Assembly (NCBI GenBank): GCA_034173665.1
Contig: JAXFDG010000094.1
Coordinates: 1 to 21,351, forward strand
Length of the DNA stretch: 21,351 bases
DNA from: Arcanobacterium_A sp034173665
GTDB lineage: Bacteria > Actinomycetota > Actinomycetes > Actinomycetales > Actinomycetaceae
Direction of reading: 5' to 3'
The translations under genes were made by a program, and so were the position numbers. The notes beneath the pieces are model-generated. The model saw only the letters and a list, made by a program, of their open reading frames with translations, did not search any database and was not told where the DNA came from. Below, in pieces: positions 1 through 6,985 of the stretch (position 1 is its first letter; every line of letters starts with the position of its first letter).

Positions 1-530
1 TAACGCTTCCGCTTTGCTGCATCAGACAAAGCGCGCGCTGTCTCCCGCTCATCTTGTTTCCGCTTCAAAGTTTCGCGCTTATCCCAAGCCTGTTTACCTC
101 GAGCCAAAGCAATCTCCACTTTTGCCCGCCCGCGAATAAAATAAAGCTCAAGTGGAACTACGGTTACACCCTTATCCTTCACCTTAATCGCAAGAGTTGA
201 AATTTCATCACGATGTAAAAGCAATTTCCGTTTCTGGGTCGGACTATGATTCGTCCACGAACCCATCGCATAAATCGGAATATTACATCCAATCAACCAA
301 GCCTCACCATGACGGTCAAACTCAACCCAGGCTTCAGTAAGCGAAGCACGCCCCATTCGCAATGCTTTCACTTCAGTCCCTGACAAAACCAAGCCTGCCT
401 CATATTTCTTTTCAATATGATATTCATGAAGCGCTTTTTTATTACGAGCAATAGTTTTCTTCGCGTCAGCTTCCGCTTTCGCTTTTTGAGCAGGAGTAAG
501 CTTCACCTGCTCGGCTTTTTTCTTAGCCAT
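1..530 (-). CDS. smpB: SsrA-binding protein SmpB, 3' end cut by window edge
   Basis: SmpB binds tmRNA and brings it to stalled ribosomes for trans-translation in the cytoplasm. It was translated by hand from the ATG at 530 and gives 176 codons. After a Lys/Ala-rich N-terminus come the family hallmarks: NKKALHEYHIEKKYEAGLVL, then LSGTEVKALRMGRASLTEAW, then the PLELYFIRGRAKVEIALARG segment near residues 125-145, and a basic tail (KQAWDKRETLKRKQ, ending in AAKRKR) that normally enters the decoding centre. The first two bases of the window read TA in this frame, so the stop codon is very probably completed one base outside. A GAGGAG ribosome site at 536-541 lies 5 nt before the ATG. It is the last visible gene of the prfB-ftsE-ftsX-hydrolase-smpB series, 25 nt after the peptidase stop. 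In many bacteria ssrA lies near smpB; here it would be outside the window. Confidence 0.95.
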   Translation of the reverse strand, partial: MAKKKAEQVKLTPAQKAKAEADAKKTIARNKKALHEYHIEKKYEAGLVLSGTEVKALRMGRASLTEAWVEFDRHGEAWLIGCNIPIYAMGSWTNHSPTQKRKLLLHRDEISTLAIKVKDKGVTVVPLELYFIRGRAKVEIALARGKQAWDKRETLKRKQDERETARALSDAAKRKR

Positions 531-555
531 TGAAGCTCCTCAACTATTTAAATCT

Positions 556-1941
556 TTACCCCATGAAACTCATCGGATTAAGCGGGGTACCATTCTTCCA
601 AATTTCATAATGAACATGGCAACCAGTAACCATACCAGTTTTACCGGTCAAACCAATAACCTGTCCTTTACGAATTTGCTGCCCTGTAGACACATTAAAT
701 TGCGATAAATGGGCATGGCGGGTAATCCAGGTTGCCCCATTTCGCATTCCGTGACTAATCCAGAGCACATTCCCGCCTAGAGTCTGTCGCTCAAGTTTAT
801 AAACAGTTCCATCCATTGTCGCAACCTGTGGAACTCCGCACTGGGCTCTTAAATCAACACCCGCGTGAAGCTCTGAACGGCCCCCAAAAGGACTACTCCT
901 CCAACCAAAAGGAGAAGTAATTACTAATGGTTTCGGCACAGGGGTTCCGAACATTCCAGACCCATAGTTACCACTTCCGGAACTTCCAGTACTTGGAGTA
1001 GTTGGAACCGTAGTTGTTGTAGATTGTTGTCCAGCCCGCCTTGCCGCTTCAGCTTCACGAGCGCGCTGCGCCTCTAACCGACGGCGTTCCTCTTCCGCCT
1101 TTCGCCGAATCTCAGCATCAAGAGCTGCAATCTCAGCGGTTACTGACTGGTGTTCCTTCTGTGCATTCGCCAGCGAAGCCTCATATTCAGATTTACGCGA
1201 TTCTAATTCTTTTGACTTCGCTTCCATCTGTGCCTTTAACGAATTCAATTCATTTCGCACAGACTCAGCTTGTGCCGTGGCTGCTTCCTTTCGCGCCACT
1301 AACTCATCTGCCTCTGCTTTTAATTGTTCAACAGCAGCCTGCACAGCGGATTGCCGCGCTTCACGATTCAAAATCGTCGCAGTTTCTTGTTCATGTATCG
1401 TCAGTGCAGCAGTCTGAGTTCTCGTAATCGCATTATTAATTCGGTATGAATTTAAAAACTCTTGGGCATCGGCAGAACCCAAAATTAAATCCAAAGCACT
1501 CGGTCCGGTTTCTCCCCGATACGTTGAGCGTGCAAGTTCTCCAAGACTACTCTTAGTACTTTCAACTCCGTCTTGAGCTTCCTTTTTATCTGCAGCAATA
1601 CCAGCCAATTCATCTTCAGCAGCTTGTAACAATGCAGCTTTTTGTTCAGCTTCACGATTAGCTGCAGATAACTCATTTTGTGCTTCTAGTAATGCAGCCT
1701 CTGCAGCTGGGATTTTTGCTCGAGTTTCTTCAAGCTCAATAAAAGTCTGCTGGAGGTTCAAATCCACACCTTCAAGCGAAGAACGCAGATTGCCAATGCG
1801 TTGCGATTGTTCCTGTTGCCGCTTCACTAACTCGTCACGGTCTTGCGTCGCGAACGCAGAGTTCATCTGCAGTGCAGAAAATCCTGCCAACGCAACCGTT
1901 ACGGTCAGAATTAACCCTGTGCTCTTCTTGCGAAAGTTCAT
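556..1941 (-). CDS. Secreted coiled-coil M23 (LytM/EnvC-like) peptidoglycan hydrolase or activator
   Basis: 461 residues from the ATG at 1941, chosen because a signal peptide (MNFRKKSTGLILTVTVALAG, probable cleavage after AFA near residue 31) follows directly and GAGG at 1950-1953 lies 8 nt upstream; an upstream in-frame start at 2019 would only add a non-secretory extension overlapping ftsX. Residues about 35-310 are Ala/Glu/Lys/Gln-rich heptad-like coiled coil. A Thr/Ser/Gly/Pro linker (about 312-345) leads to a peptidase_M23 domain. Metal and catalytic residues appear intact: HAGVD (H359, D363), HAH (409-411) and HVH (442-444), so it may be an active zinc endopeptidase rather than a degenerate activator. 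Coiled coil plus LytM is the EnvC layout, and EnvC is controlled by FtsEX in E. coli. The gene starts 28 nt after ftsX. That FtsEX regulates this protein at the septum is an inference from architecture and neighbourhood. Confidence 0.88.
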   Translation of the reverse strand: MNFRKKSTGLILTVTVALAGFSALQMNSAFATQDRDELVKRQQEQSQRIGNLRSSLEGVDLNLQQTFIELEETRAKIPAAEAALLEAQNELSAANREAEQKAALLQAAEDELAGIAADKKEAQDGVESTKSSLGELARSTYRGETGPSALDLILGSADAQEFLNSYRINNAITRTQTAALTIHEQETATILNREARQSAVQAAVEQLKAEADELVARKEAATAQAESVRNELNSLKAQMEAKSKELESRKSEYEASLANAQKEHQSVTAEIAALDAEIRRKAEEERRRLEAQRAREAEAARRAGQQSTTTTVPTTPSTGSSGSGNYGSGMFGTPVPKPLVITSPFGWRSSPFGGRSELHAGVDLRAQCGVPQVATMDGTVYKLERQTLGGNVLWISHGMRNGATWITRHAHLSQFNVSTGQQIRKGQVIGLTGKTGMVTGCHVHYEIWKNGTPLNPMSFMG

Positions 1942-1969
1942 CTCTACTACCTCGCGAAATTTAATAAAC

Positions 1970-2878
1970 TTAAACTCGAGTGTACCTGCGCAGCGCGAAG
2001 AATGATGCCAGAATCGCAATCACAATTGCCGCTGCAAGTAAAATCGGAGCCAATAAGAACACATCCGAAGTTCCCACAACCTGAATCCACGCCGTCGAGA
2101 ACCAATCCTGCACAAAGAATTTCACCACTGCCCAAAGCGCTCCAACTGCAAGCACTGCCCCCACGAGTGAAGCAATCACACCTTCAAAAATGAATGGCAG
2201 CTGAATTAATTTATTGGAAGCACCAACATAGCGCATAATCTCAGTTTCTCGACGTCGGAACATTGCCGAAAGTCGGATTGTGGATGGAATCAAAAGCATC
2301 GCTGTAACAATCATTACTGCCGCTAATCCACCCGCAATAAGCGTAAACCGATTCAACATCGCAAAAAGTGGTTCCAGTTGTTTACGCTGATCAATAACTG
2401 ATTCGACGCCGTCACGCCCTTCTAAAGCATCTGCCACAACTTGATATTCTTGCGGATTCACTAACTTCACCCGATATGATGCCTGCATCTGATCTTCAGT
2501 CATCGTATCAACCCAAGAAGTGTCCTTCATCTGTTCCTGAAAAGCTTTCAGTGCATCAGCTTTTGTTTCAAAGAAAACTTCAGCAACATAACTCTTCATT
2601 TCATCTGACTTCAAGAACTGATCAATTGCATCAATTTGTTCTTGAGTTGCTTCTCCAGCAGCGCACTGTGGACGTGAAGAATCTTGCGGACACATAAAAG
2701 CTGAAACTTCAACTTTGTCGTACCAGTCATTCTTCAGATTATTAATCTGCATCTGCAACAAAATTGCCGCACCGATAAATAATAAAGAAACAAAAGTTAC
2801 AAGCGTGACGGAGAAAACCATCGCTAAATTCGAACGTAGTCCTTTAAAAGTCTGCGTAATAATAAACCAGAGTCGCAT
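1970..2878 (-). CDS. ftsX: Cell-division protein FtsX
   Basis: 302-residue membrane subunit of the FtsEX divisome system, which transmits the ATPase cycle of FtsE to peptidoglycan hydrolases outside the membrane. Four membrane segments are visible: about 20-43, 178-198, 229-252 and 273-295. The large extracytoplasmic domain lies between the first two (about 45-177) and contains two Cys (63 and 72, in CPQDSSRPQC) that could form a disulfide. MRYVGASNKLIQLPFIFEGV at about 215-234 is the typical FtsX cytoplasmic-loop-to-TM3 sequence. The ATG at 2878 shares its A with the last base of the ftsE stop (TAATG), and a strong GGAGGT site inside ftsE (2887-2892) lies 8 nt upstream, so translation is probably coupled. 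Confidence 0.95.
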   Translation of the reverse strand: MRLWFIITQTFKGLRSNLAMVFSVTLVTFVSLLFIGAAILLQMQINNLKNDWYDKVEVSAFMCPQDSSRPQCAAGEATQEQIDAIDQFLKSDEMKSYVAEVFFETKADALKAFQEQMKDTSWVDTMTEDQMQASYRVKLVNPQEYQVVADALEGRDGVESVIDQRKQLEPLFAMLNRFTLIAGGLAAVMIVTAMLLIPSTIRLSAMFRRRETEIMRYVGASNKLIQLPFIFEGVIASLVGAVLAVGALWAVVKFFVQDWFSTAWIQVVGTSDVFLLAPILLAAAIVIAILASFFALRRYTRV

Positions 2879-3567
2879 TAGCGTGCACCTCCGTACTCGC
2901 CACGTTCTTGGTCTCGAACTACTCGCCCATCCACAAGTTCAATCACTCGCTTGCGCAGCTGATTCACAATTGCTCGGTCATGGGTCGCCATAACCACAGT
3001 TGTGCCTTCACGATTAATTCGATCTAACAAACCCATAATGCCAATCGCGGTGTCAAAGTCTAGATTTCCAGTCGGCTCATCAGCTAAAAGCAACTTCGGA
3101 CGATTCACCATCGCCCGAGCGATTGCTACACGTTGCTTTTCGCCACCAGAAAGCTCATACATTCGACGCTTTTCTTTTCCGTCAAGACCAACTAATTCCA
3201 AAACTCGTGGCACTTCTTTTTTAATTGCATGCCGCGGTTTCCCCAGAACCTGCATCGCCAAGGCTACATTTTCAAAAACATTCTTCTCATTAAGGAGTCG
3301 GAAATCTTGAAACACATTCCCGATTTCTCGACGCAAGAAAGGCGCACGACGAGTTGAAACTCCCGCAAGGTCTTTTCCTAGCACATAGACTTTCCCAGCC
3401 GTCGGACGTTCTTCCAGCGAAATCAAAGAAAGCATCGTTGACTTTCCAGAACCGGAAGCTCCGACCAAAAAGACAAAGTCACCACGAGTAATATTTACAC
3501 TTACGCCATCAAGCGCTGGTAAAGCGCCTTTCGCATAAAGCTTGCTAACGTTTTCAAAAGTAATCAT
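2878..3567 (-). CDS. ftsE: Cell-division ATP-binding protein FtsE
   Basis: 229-residue ABC ATPase of the FtsEX complex at the inner face of the membrane. All nucleotide-binding motifs are present: Walker A GASGSGKST (36-44), Q-loop region NVFQDFRLL (84-92), signature LSGGEKQR (139-146), Walker B LLLADEPTG (159-167) and the switch His in MATHD (H196). Length is normal for FtsE. The N-terminus MITFENVSKLYAKGALPALD matches actinobacterial FtsE and supports the ATG at 3567, although no strong ribosome site precedes it. It lies 80 nt downstream of prfB, the usual order in Actinobacteria, and overlaps ftsX by one base. Confidence 0.96.
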   Translation of the reverse strand: MITFENVSKLYAKGALPALDGVSVNITRGDFVFLVGASGSGKSTMLSLISLEERPTAGKVYVLGKDLAGVSTRRAPFLRREIGNVFQDFRLLNEKNVFENVALAMQVLGKPRHAIKKEVPRVLELVGLDGKEKRRMYELSGGEKQRVAIARAMVNRPKLLLADEPTGNLDFDTAIGIMGLLDRINREGTTVVMATHDRAIVNQLRKRVIELVDGRVVRDQERGEYGGAR

Positions 3568-3647
3568 GCTATTTTCAGGTAGACGATATAAATCAATCCC
3601 ACCCTAATTTGGCTCTGTATTACTTTTTATTAGGCACGCCGAAAAGC

Positions 3648-4781
3648 TTAGTTTTCCTGCTCAGATTCTTGCGAATTCCGCCAGCGAATACCCGCATCAA
3701 TAAATCCATCTAAATCCCCATCGAACACGCCTTCCGCGTGGCCGACTTCGTAATTTGTGCGCAAATCTTTCACCATCTGATATGGGTGCAAAACGTAGGA
3801 ACGCATTTGATCTCCCCACGATGCCTTCACATCACCGGCGAGCTCCTTCTTCTTTGCATTCTCTTCTTCACGCTGACGCTGCAATAAACGAGACTGCAAA
3901 ACTCGTAAAGCTGCCGCCCGATTTTGAATCTGCGACTTTTCATCCTGCATCGAAACCACAATACCTGTTGGCAAATGGGTCATTCGCACCGCAGAATCAG
4001 TTGTATTCACAGACTGCCCGCCAGGACCTGAAGAACGGAATACATCAATCTTCAAATCTGATTCCGGAATTTCAATATGATCAGTGGTCTCAATCAGCGG
4101 GATTACTTCTACCGCCGCAAAAGAAGTTTGCCGACGCGACTGATTATCGAACGGGGAAATTCGTACTAAACGATGAGTCCCTGCCTCGACGGAAAGTGTA
4201 CCGTAAGCATACGGCGCATTAACTTCAAAAGTAGTGGATTTTATTCCTGCTTCTTCAGCATAGGAAGTATCAAGAACCTTGGTTTGATATCCATGGCGTT
4301 CAGCCCATCGAAGATACATCCGCTGCAACATTTGAGCCCAATCCGCAGCTTCCACCCCACCAGCACCTGAACGAATAGTGACGACGGCGTTGCGCTCATC
4401 GTATTCCCCGGAAAGTAAGGTCTTTACTTCTAAATCTGCTAAAAGTTTTTGGGTCTTGTGAAAATCAGCTTCAGCTTCTGCTAATAATTCAGCGCCCATT
4501 TCGGCGTCAGTAATCGCTTCTTCCTGAGCCATATCAACAAGAGTGGCGACGTCGTCGATTCGCTGCTCCATCTCAGCGAGCTTCTCAAGCTTGCTTTGGG
4601 CGTGGGAAAGTTTAGAAGTAACTGTTTGGGCCTTATCCGGATCATCCCATAGATCCGGAGCACTCGATTGCTCAGTCAGCTCAACAATCTGGGCTTGCAG
4701 TTTATCGACGTCGGAAACAACTTTAATCTGATTAAAGGTTCGACGGAGTTTTTCGAGTTCAAGAGAAAAATCAATTGCCAC
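3648..4781 (-). CDS. prfB: Peptide chain release factor 2
   Basis: RF2 recognises UGA and UAA stop codons and triggers peptidyl-tRNA hydrolysis. The stop-codon-reading motif SPF is at 209-211 and the catalytic GGQ at 254-256 (SSGPGGQSVNTTDSAV). The N-terminal helical domain (about 1-110) and domain 2/4 core follow the class I factor order; 377 residues is normal. The start is GTG at 4781 (residues 2-10 AIDFSLELE). The reading frame is uninterrupted, so the programmed +1 frameshift that autoregulates prfB in E. coli is absent. No good Shine-Dalgarno is seen; instead TAAACT (4790-4795 on this strand) ends 8 nt before the GTG, the right distance for a leaderless mRNA. It is the first visible gene of the minus-strand cell-division and translation series. 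Confidence 0.96.
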   Translation of the reverse strand: MAIDFSLELEKLRRTFNQIKVVSDVDKLQAQIVELTEQSSAPDLWDDPDKAQTVTSKLSHAQSKLEKLAEMEQRIDDVATLVDMAQEEAITDAEMGAELLAEAEADFHKTQKLLADLEVKTLLSGEYDERNAVVTIRSGAGGVEAADWAQMLQRMYLRWAERHGYQTKVLDTSYAEEAGIKSTTFEVNAPYAYGTLSVEAGTHRLVRISPFDNQSRRQTSFAAVEVIPLIETTDHIEIPESDLKIDVFRSSGPGGQSVNTTDSAVRMTHLPTGIVVSMQDEKSQIQNRAAALRVLQSRLLQRQREEENAKKKELAGDVKASWGDQMRSYVLHPYQMVKDLRTNYEVGHAEGVFDGDLDGFIDAGIRWRNSQESEQEN

Positions 4782-4883
4782 AACTCATTAGTTTACGGCA
4801 ATTCCAAGCTTAGACGTAGTCAGACCTGAGGACTGTGAGGCATTTATAACGACTAAATATTACCTCTCTTAAGGAGCCGGAGC
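4782..4883. other. Divergent spacer between prfB and the leader ORF/kinase-like gene
   Basis: This 102-nt region should hold promoters for both directions. On the minus strand TAAACT at 4790-4795 is a possible -10 for prfB; no convincing -35 accompanies it. On the plus strand an AT-rich patch (TAAATATTA, about 4854-4862) is a possible -10 for the leader ORF. No RNA gene or strong terminator was seen. Confidence 0.35.
4871..4876 (+). promoter_or_regulatory. Strong Shine-Dalgarno AAGGAG of the 27-codon leader ORF
   Basis: AAGGAG lies 7 nt upstream of GTG 4884. It is the best ribosome site in the prfB-kinase intergenic region, and it is placed for the short ORF, not for the kinase-like gene whose own GTG (4964) has no comparable site. 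Confidence 0.6.
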
Positions 4884-4967
4884 GTGGCCAAAATTTCAGT
4901 AGATACTCACTCTTTTACGGTGTGGGAACTTTTATTCATTTCTGGAATCGATATGTTTAGAGAGTGA
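4884..4967 (+). CDS. Putative 27-residue leader peptide overlapping the kinase-like gene
   Basis: A short frame runs from GTG 4884 to TGA 4965-4967. It starts MAKISVDTHSF, continues TVWELLFISG and ends IDMFRE. Support: the AAGGAG 7 nt upstream, and a stop codon that overlaps the GTG start of the following gene as GTGA, the classic arrangement for translational coupling. The peptide is not recognised. It could be a cis-acting leader whose translation admits ribosomes to the kinase-like gene, or a real small protein. It could also be the remnant of an older N-terminus lost by frameshift. Conservation in relatives is unknown, so the call is tentative. Confidence 0.45.
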   Translation: MAKISVDTHSFTVWELLFISGIDMFRE

Positions 4968-6031
4968 ATAATTCTTCTCTCCATCTCGCAGCTCTTGTAG
5001 TTACAGCTCTCGGTGACGTCAGTATCGTCGGCGTTCGGGAAACAGTGCACGAAAATGAAAGTTTTTATATCTCAGCTGTTTTAGATGCGAATGGACGGAA
5101 TTGGTATATCAAGAGCCCTCGTTCTAGCGATGCTGGATTGATGCTCGAAGCTGAAGCTGCTCTTGCACCAGCATTAATCGCACAGCTGCAAGCTGGGAAT
5201 TTACCTTTCGACGTCGTGCGCCCAGCTGGATTTGCGCCAGTGAAAAACGGTCGCGCAATGGTGTACTCTGCCCCTTTCGGTGTGGCGAAATACTTTGGAA
5301 ATCTTTCCCTAAATGAAGCTCATGCTTTAGGGCGTGGTTTGGCGGCTCTCCATAATCTTTCACCTACGGTTTTGAATAATTCTGGAATGCCAGATTATTC
5401 AGTTACTGAAATCCGGAATCGAATTCATTCAGAAATTATCGAAGCTATTGACGCCGCCGAAGTTCCAATAATTTTACGGAGACGTTGGGAACAGGTGGTT
5501 GATGATCAAAGTCTTTGGCTTTTTTCTCCAACCCTTGTACACGGAGATTTTGCAGATGAAAATGTACTCTGGTCTGAAGGGGAAATTTCCTGTGTTCTTG
5601 GTTTTGGACAAGCCCATATTGGAGACCCCGCGGCTGACTTTGCACAGTTAGCTACGAATATCACTCCTGAGCTTCTGTCTGCCGCGCTCGAGTCTTACAC
5701 TAATGCTCTCGATATTGAGTCTGACCCGAATCTAGTTACGAGAATCGTACTTTACAGTGAATTAGCAATCTTACGGTGGCTACTACACGGAGTGCGTACC
5801 GGTGACTCTGGAATCATTGCGGAAGCTACCGAAATGCTCGAAAATCTTGCAGAGGAAATTCAAGCTGATCCAGAACTAGCTCCTGGGCCAACTTGGGAAG
5901 TTGACTTAGACACTGCTAGTACCGCTAAAACTGCGGTTACTGCATTAACTGCCGTAACAAGTATTACTTCATTATCTGCAACAAGCTCTTTCTCTGCAGA
6001 TAGTTCCGACTCGGCTTTCAGCGCAGAATAA
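4964..6031 (+). CDS. Phosphotransferase-fold protein (APH/macrolide kinase-like), altered metal site
   Basis: 355 residues from GTG 4964. The sequence has an aminoglycoside/macrolide phosphotransferase-like fold: a probable beta-3 Lys in WYIKSPRS (K50), an alpha-C-like ALEAE-type helix (LEAEAALAPAL, 61-71), the catalytic-loop VHGDFADENVLW (H193, D195, N200) and GDPAADFAQLA (220-230). Where such kinases have V-I-D-(F/W), this protein reads CVLGFG, so the second metal-binding Asp is Gly213. My recollection is that a related actinobacterial family beside adnAB also reads LGW here, which would make it a family trait rather than a mutation. Substrate unknown; antibiotic resistance should not be assumed. 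The C-terminus from about residue 312 is a Thr/Ala/Ser-rich low-complexity tail ending in SAFSAE. The gene is probably translationally coupled to the upstream leader ORF. Confidence 0.75.
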   Translation: MNNSSLHLAALVVTALGDVSIVGVRETVHENESFYISAVLDANGRNWYIKSPRSSDAGLMLEAEAALAPALIAQLQAGNLPFDVVRPAGFAPVKNGRAMVYSAPFGVAKYFGNLSLNEAHALGRGLAALHNLSPTVLNNSGMPDYSVTEIRNRIHSEIIEAIDAAEVPIILRRRWEQVVDDQSLWLFSPTLVHGDFADENVLWSEGEISCVLGFGQAHIGDPAADFAQLATNITPELLSAALESYTNALDIESDPNLVTRIVLYSELAILRWLLHGVRTGDSGIIAEATEMLENLAEEIQADPELAPGPTWEVDLDTASTAKTAVTALTAVTSITSLSATSSFSADSSDSAFSAE

Positions 6032-6079
6032 TCGGCTTTTAGCGCAGAAGCAGAATGATCGACTTTTAGCGCAGAATAA
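6011..6079 (+). repeat. Tandem repeat across and beyond the kinase-like gene's stop codon
   Basis: Three head-to-tail copies: 6011-6031 (21 nt), 6032-6058 (27 nt, with an extra GCAGAA) and 6059-6079 (21 nt). The core is TCGGCTTTTAGCGCAGAA. All three are in the same frame and each ends in its own stop (TAA, TGA, TAA). Copy 1 encodes the last residues SAFSAE; copies 2 and 3 would read SAFSAEAE and STFSAE. Confidence 0.8.
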
Positions 6080-6334
6080 GAAGCTAGTAAACCGACTTAT
6101 TTTTCTATTTTTCCCAAGAAATACAAAAGCTCCAGACAGCAGCTAATTTAATCATTAAAGTCCTAAGTGATAGCTAAATAAGTTAACTAAAAAGTTCCAA
6201 GTGACATACTTGGGAAGGGTAATCCTTAAATTCAAAATAAGAGCTACAGGCCAAAGTTGATGTATTAAAGAAGGAAGTAAAAGTAGAGTTCACTACCCCA
6301 TTGCATTACGAAATATTATTACTAAACAGGGATA
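6080..6334. other. AT-rich spacer, no recognisable gene
   Basis: Together with the repeat copies at 6032-6079 this forms about 300 bp without a convincing gene. A near-duplicate 16-mer occurs at 6157-6172 and 6191-6206 (AAAGTCCTAAGTGATA and AAAGTTCCAAGTGACA, 13 of 16 identical). A 6-bp inverted repeat CCAAGT/ACTTGG lies at 6197-6213 with a 5-nt loop. Neither looks like a standard terminator or riboswitch. A frame open from 6241 has no ATG or GTG start. Confidence 0.4.
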
Positions 6335-6958
6335 GTGATAGTTCTACGATTAACGCCCAAACAGAATTCGAGGATTTCTCAGATATTCCACGAATTACTG
6401 ATAAATATATTTCAATTGAAAAAAAGAGATGGAAAACCGTATGCATTGATGATTCTTAATCAAGACGGAAATTTTTCTGAATATGGAGAAGATTCCATTG
6501 AATTAATCAATGCTGTTTCTAAAATGCCGAGCACTATGCGGATTATCACTGGAATTCGCATGAATGATTACTACGCTCTATCCCCGAATAACACAACTTT
6601 AATTGCTTTAACACAGGAAGCTAGAAAAGTTCTTGACGGAGAAACAGGAACTGTTGCAAAACTTCGGACTGTGCAAAAGAAAGATTGGGAGGATTATAAA
6701 AATAATCCTCCCGCTCCAGATGCGATTTGGGATGAGAATGGCTGGCTTTCACCGAATGGAGAACTATATATTACGGGCGAACCCCCTGCCGATTTAGGAG
6801 CTGCTGCTGAGACGGCAGATCTTTCAAATGGTCACGCTAGTATCGGCATAAATTTACCGACTTGGGTTATCGCAGTAATATCCATCAGCGCTTTGACACT
6901 CATAATCGGAATTGTTGCTTTCGGCAAGCTGAAGACATCAATTATCCGCAATGAATAA
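6335..6958 (+). CDS. Hypothetical protein with one C-terminal membrane segment
   Basis: 207 residues from GTG 6335, preceded by a weak AGGGATA ribosome site. The gene is not recognised. Residues 1-170 form a mixed, Asn/Asp/Glu-containing soluble domain; about 174-197 (TWVIAVISISALTLIIGIVA) is one hydrophobic helix followed by a basic tail (KLKTSIIRNE). There is no N-terminal signal peptide. The order LTPKQNSRISQIFHELL, then YALMILNQDGNF, then RIITGIRMNDYYALSPNN is loosely reminiscent of TPM-domain proteins, which normally have a signal peptide, TPM domain and C-terminal helix. If so, the N-terminus including the signal is missing. That resemblance is weak and made by eye. The stop lies 27 nt from the convergent adnB stop. 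Confidence 0.55.
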   Translation: MIVLRLTPKQNSRISQIFHELLINIFQLKKRDGKPYALMILNQDGNFSEYGEDSIELINAVSKMPSTMRIITGIRMNDYYALSPNNTTLIALTQEARKVLDGETGTVAKLRTVQKKDWEDYKNNPPAPDAIWDENGWLSPNGELYITGEPPADLGAAAETADLSNGHASIGINLPTWVIAVISISALTLIIGIVAFGKLKTSIIRNE

Positions 6959-6985
6959 TAAACCATTCTAAACGGTATTTAAGAG

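Noticed and set aside
1041..1427. Plus-strand open frame opposite the M23 coiled coil
   Set aside because: It is the antisense of an Ala/Glu/Lys-rich coding region, with Leu/Gln/Pro/Ser bias typical of shadow frames and no family resemblance; the same holds for other frames opposite prfB, adnA, adnB and mgtE-like genes.
1942..2019. 26-residue N-terminal extension of the M23 peptidase
   Set aside because: It would hide the signal peptide and overlap ftsX; the ATG at 1941 has GAGG 8 nt upstream and begins a standard signal sequence.
4700..4781. Programmed frameshift in prfB
   Set aside because: The frame is continuous from the start codon with no in-frame TGA near codon 25.
6197..6213. CCAAGT/ACTTGG hairpin as a terminator or operator
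   Set aside because: A 6-bp stem with no T-tract and no gene end or clear promoter beside it.
6241..6490. Alternative frame joined by slippage at the A7 run (6419-6425) into the 207-residue protein
   Set aside because: The upstream frame has only a TTG start and no signal peptide, and the frame from GTG 6335 itself gives a sensible helix before the A run, so a frameshift is not needed.
6957..6980. Terminator between the convergent hypothetical and adnB stops
   Set aside because: The stem (AAACC/GGTaTTT) is only about three to five pairs with a mismatch; too weak to call.
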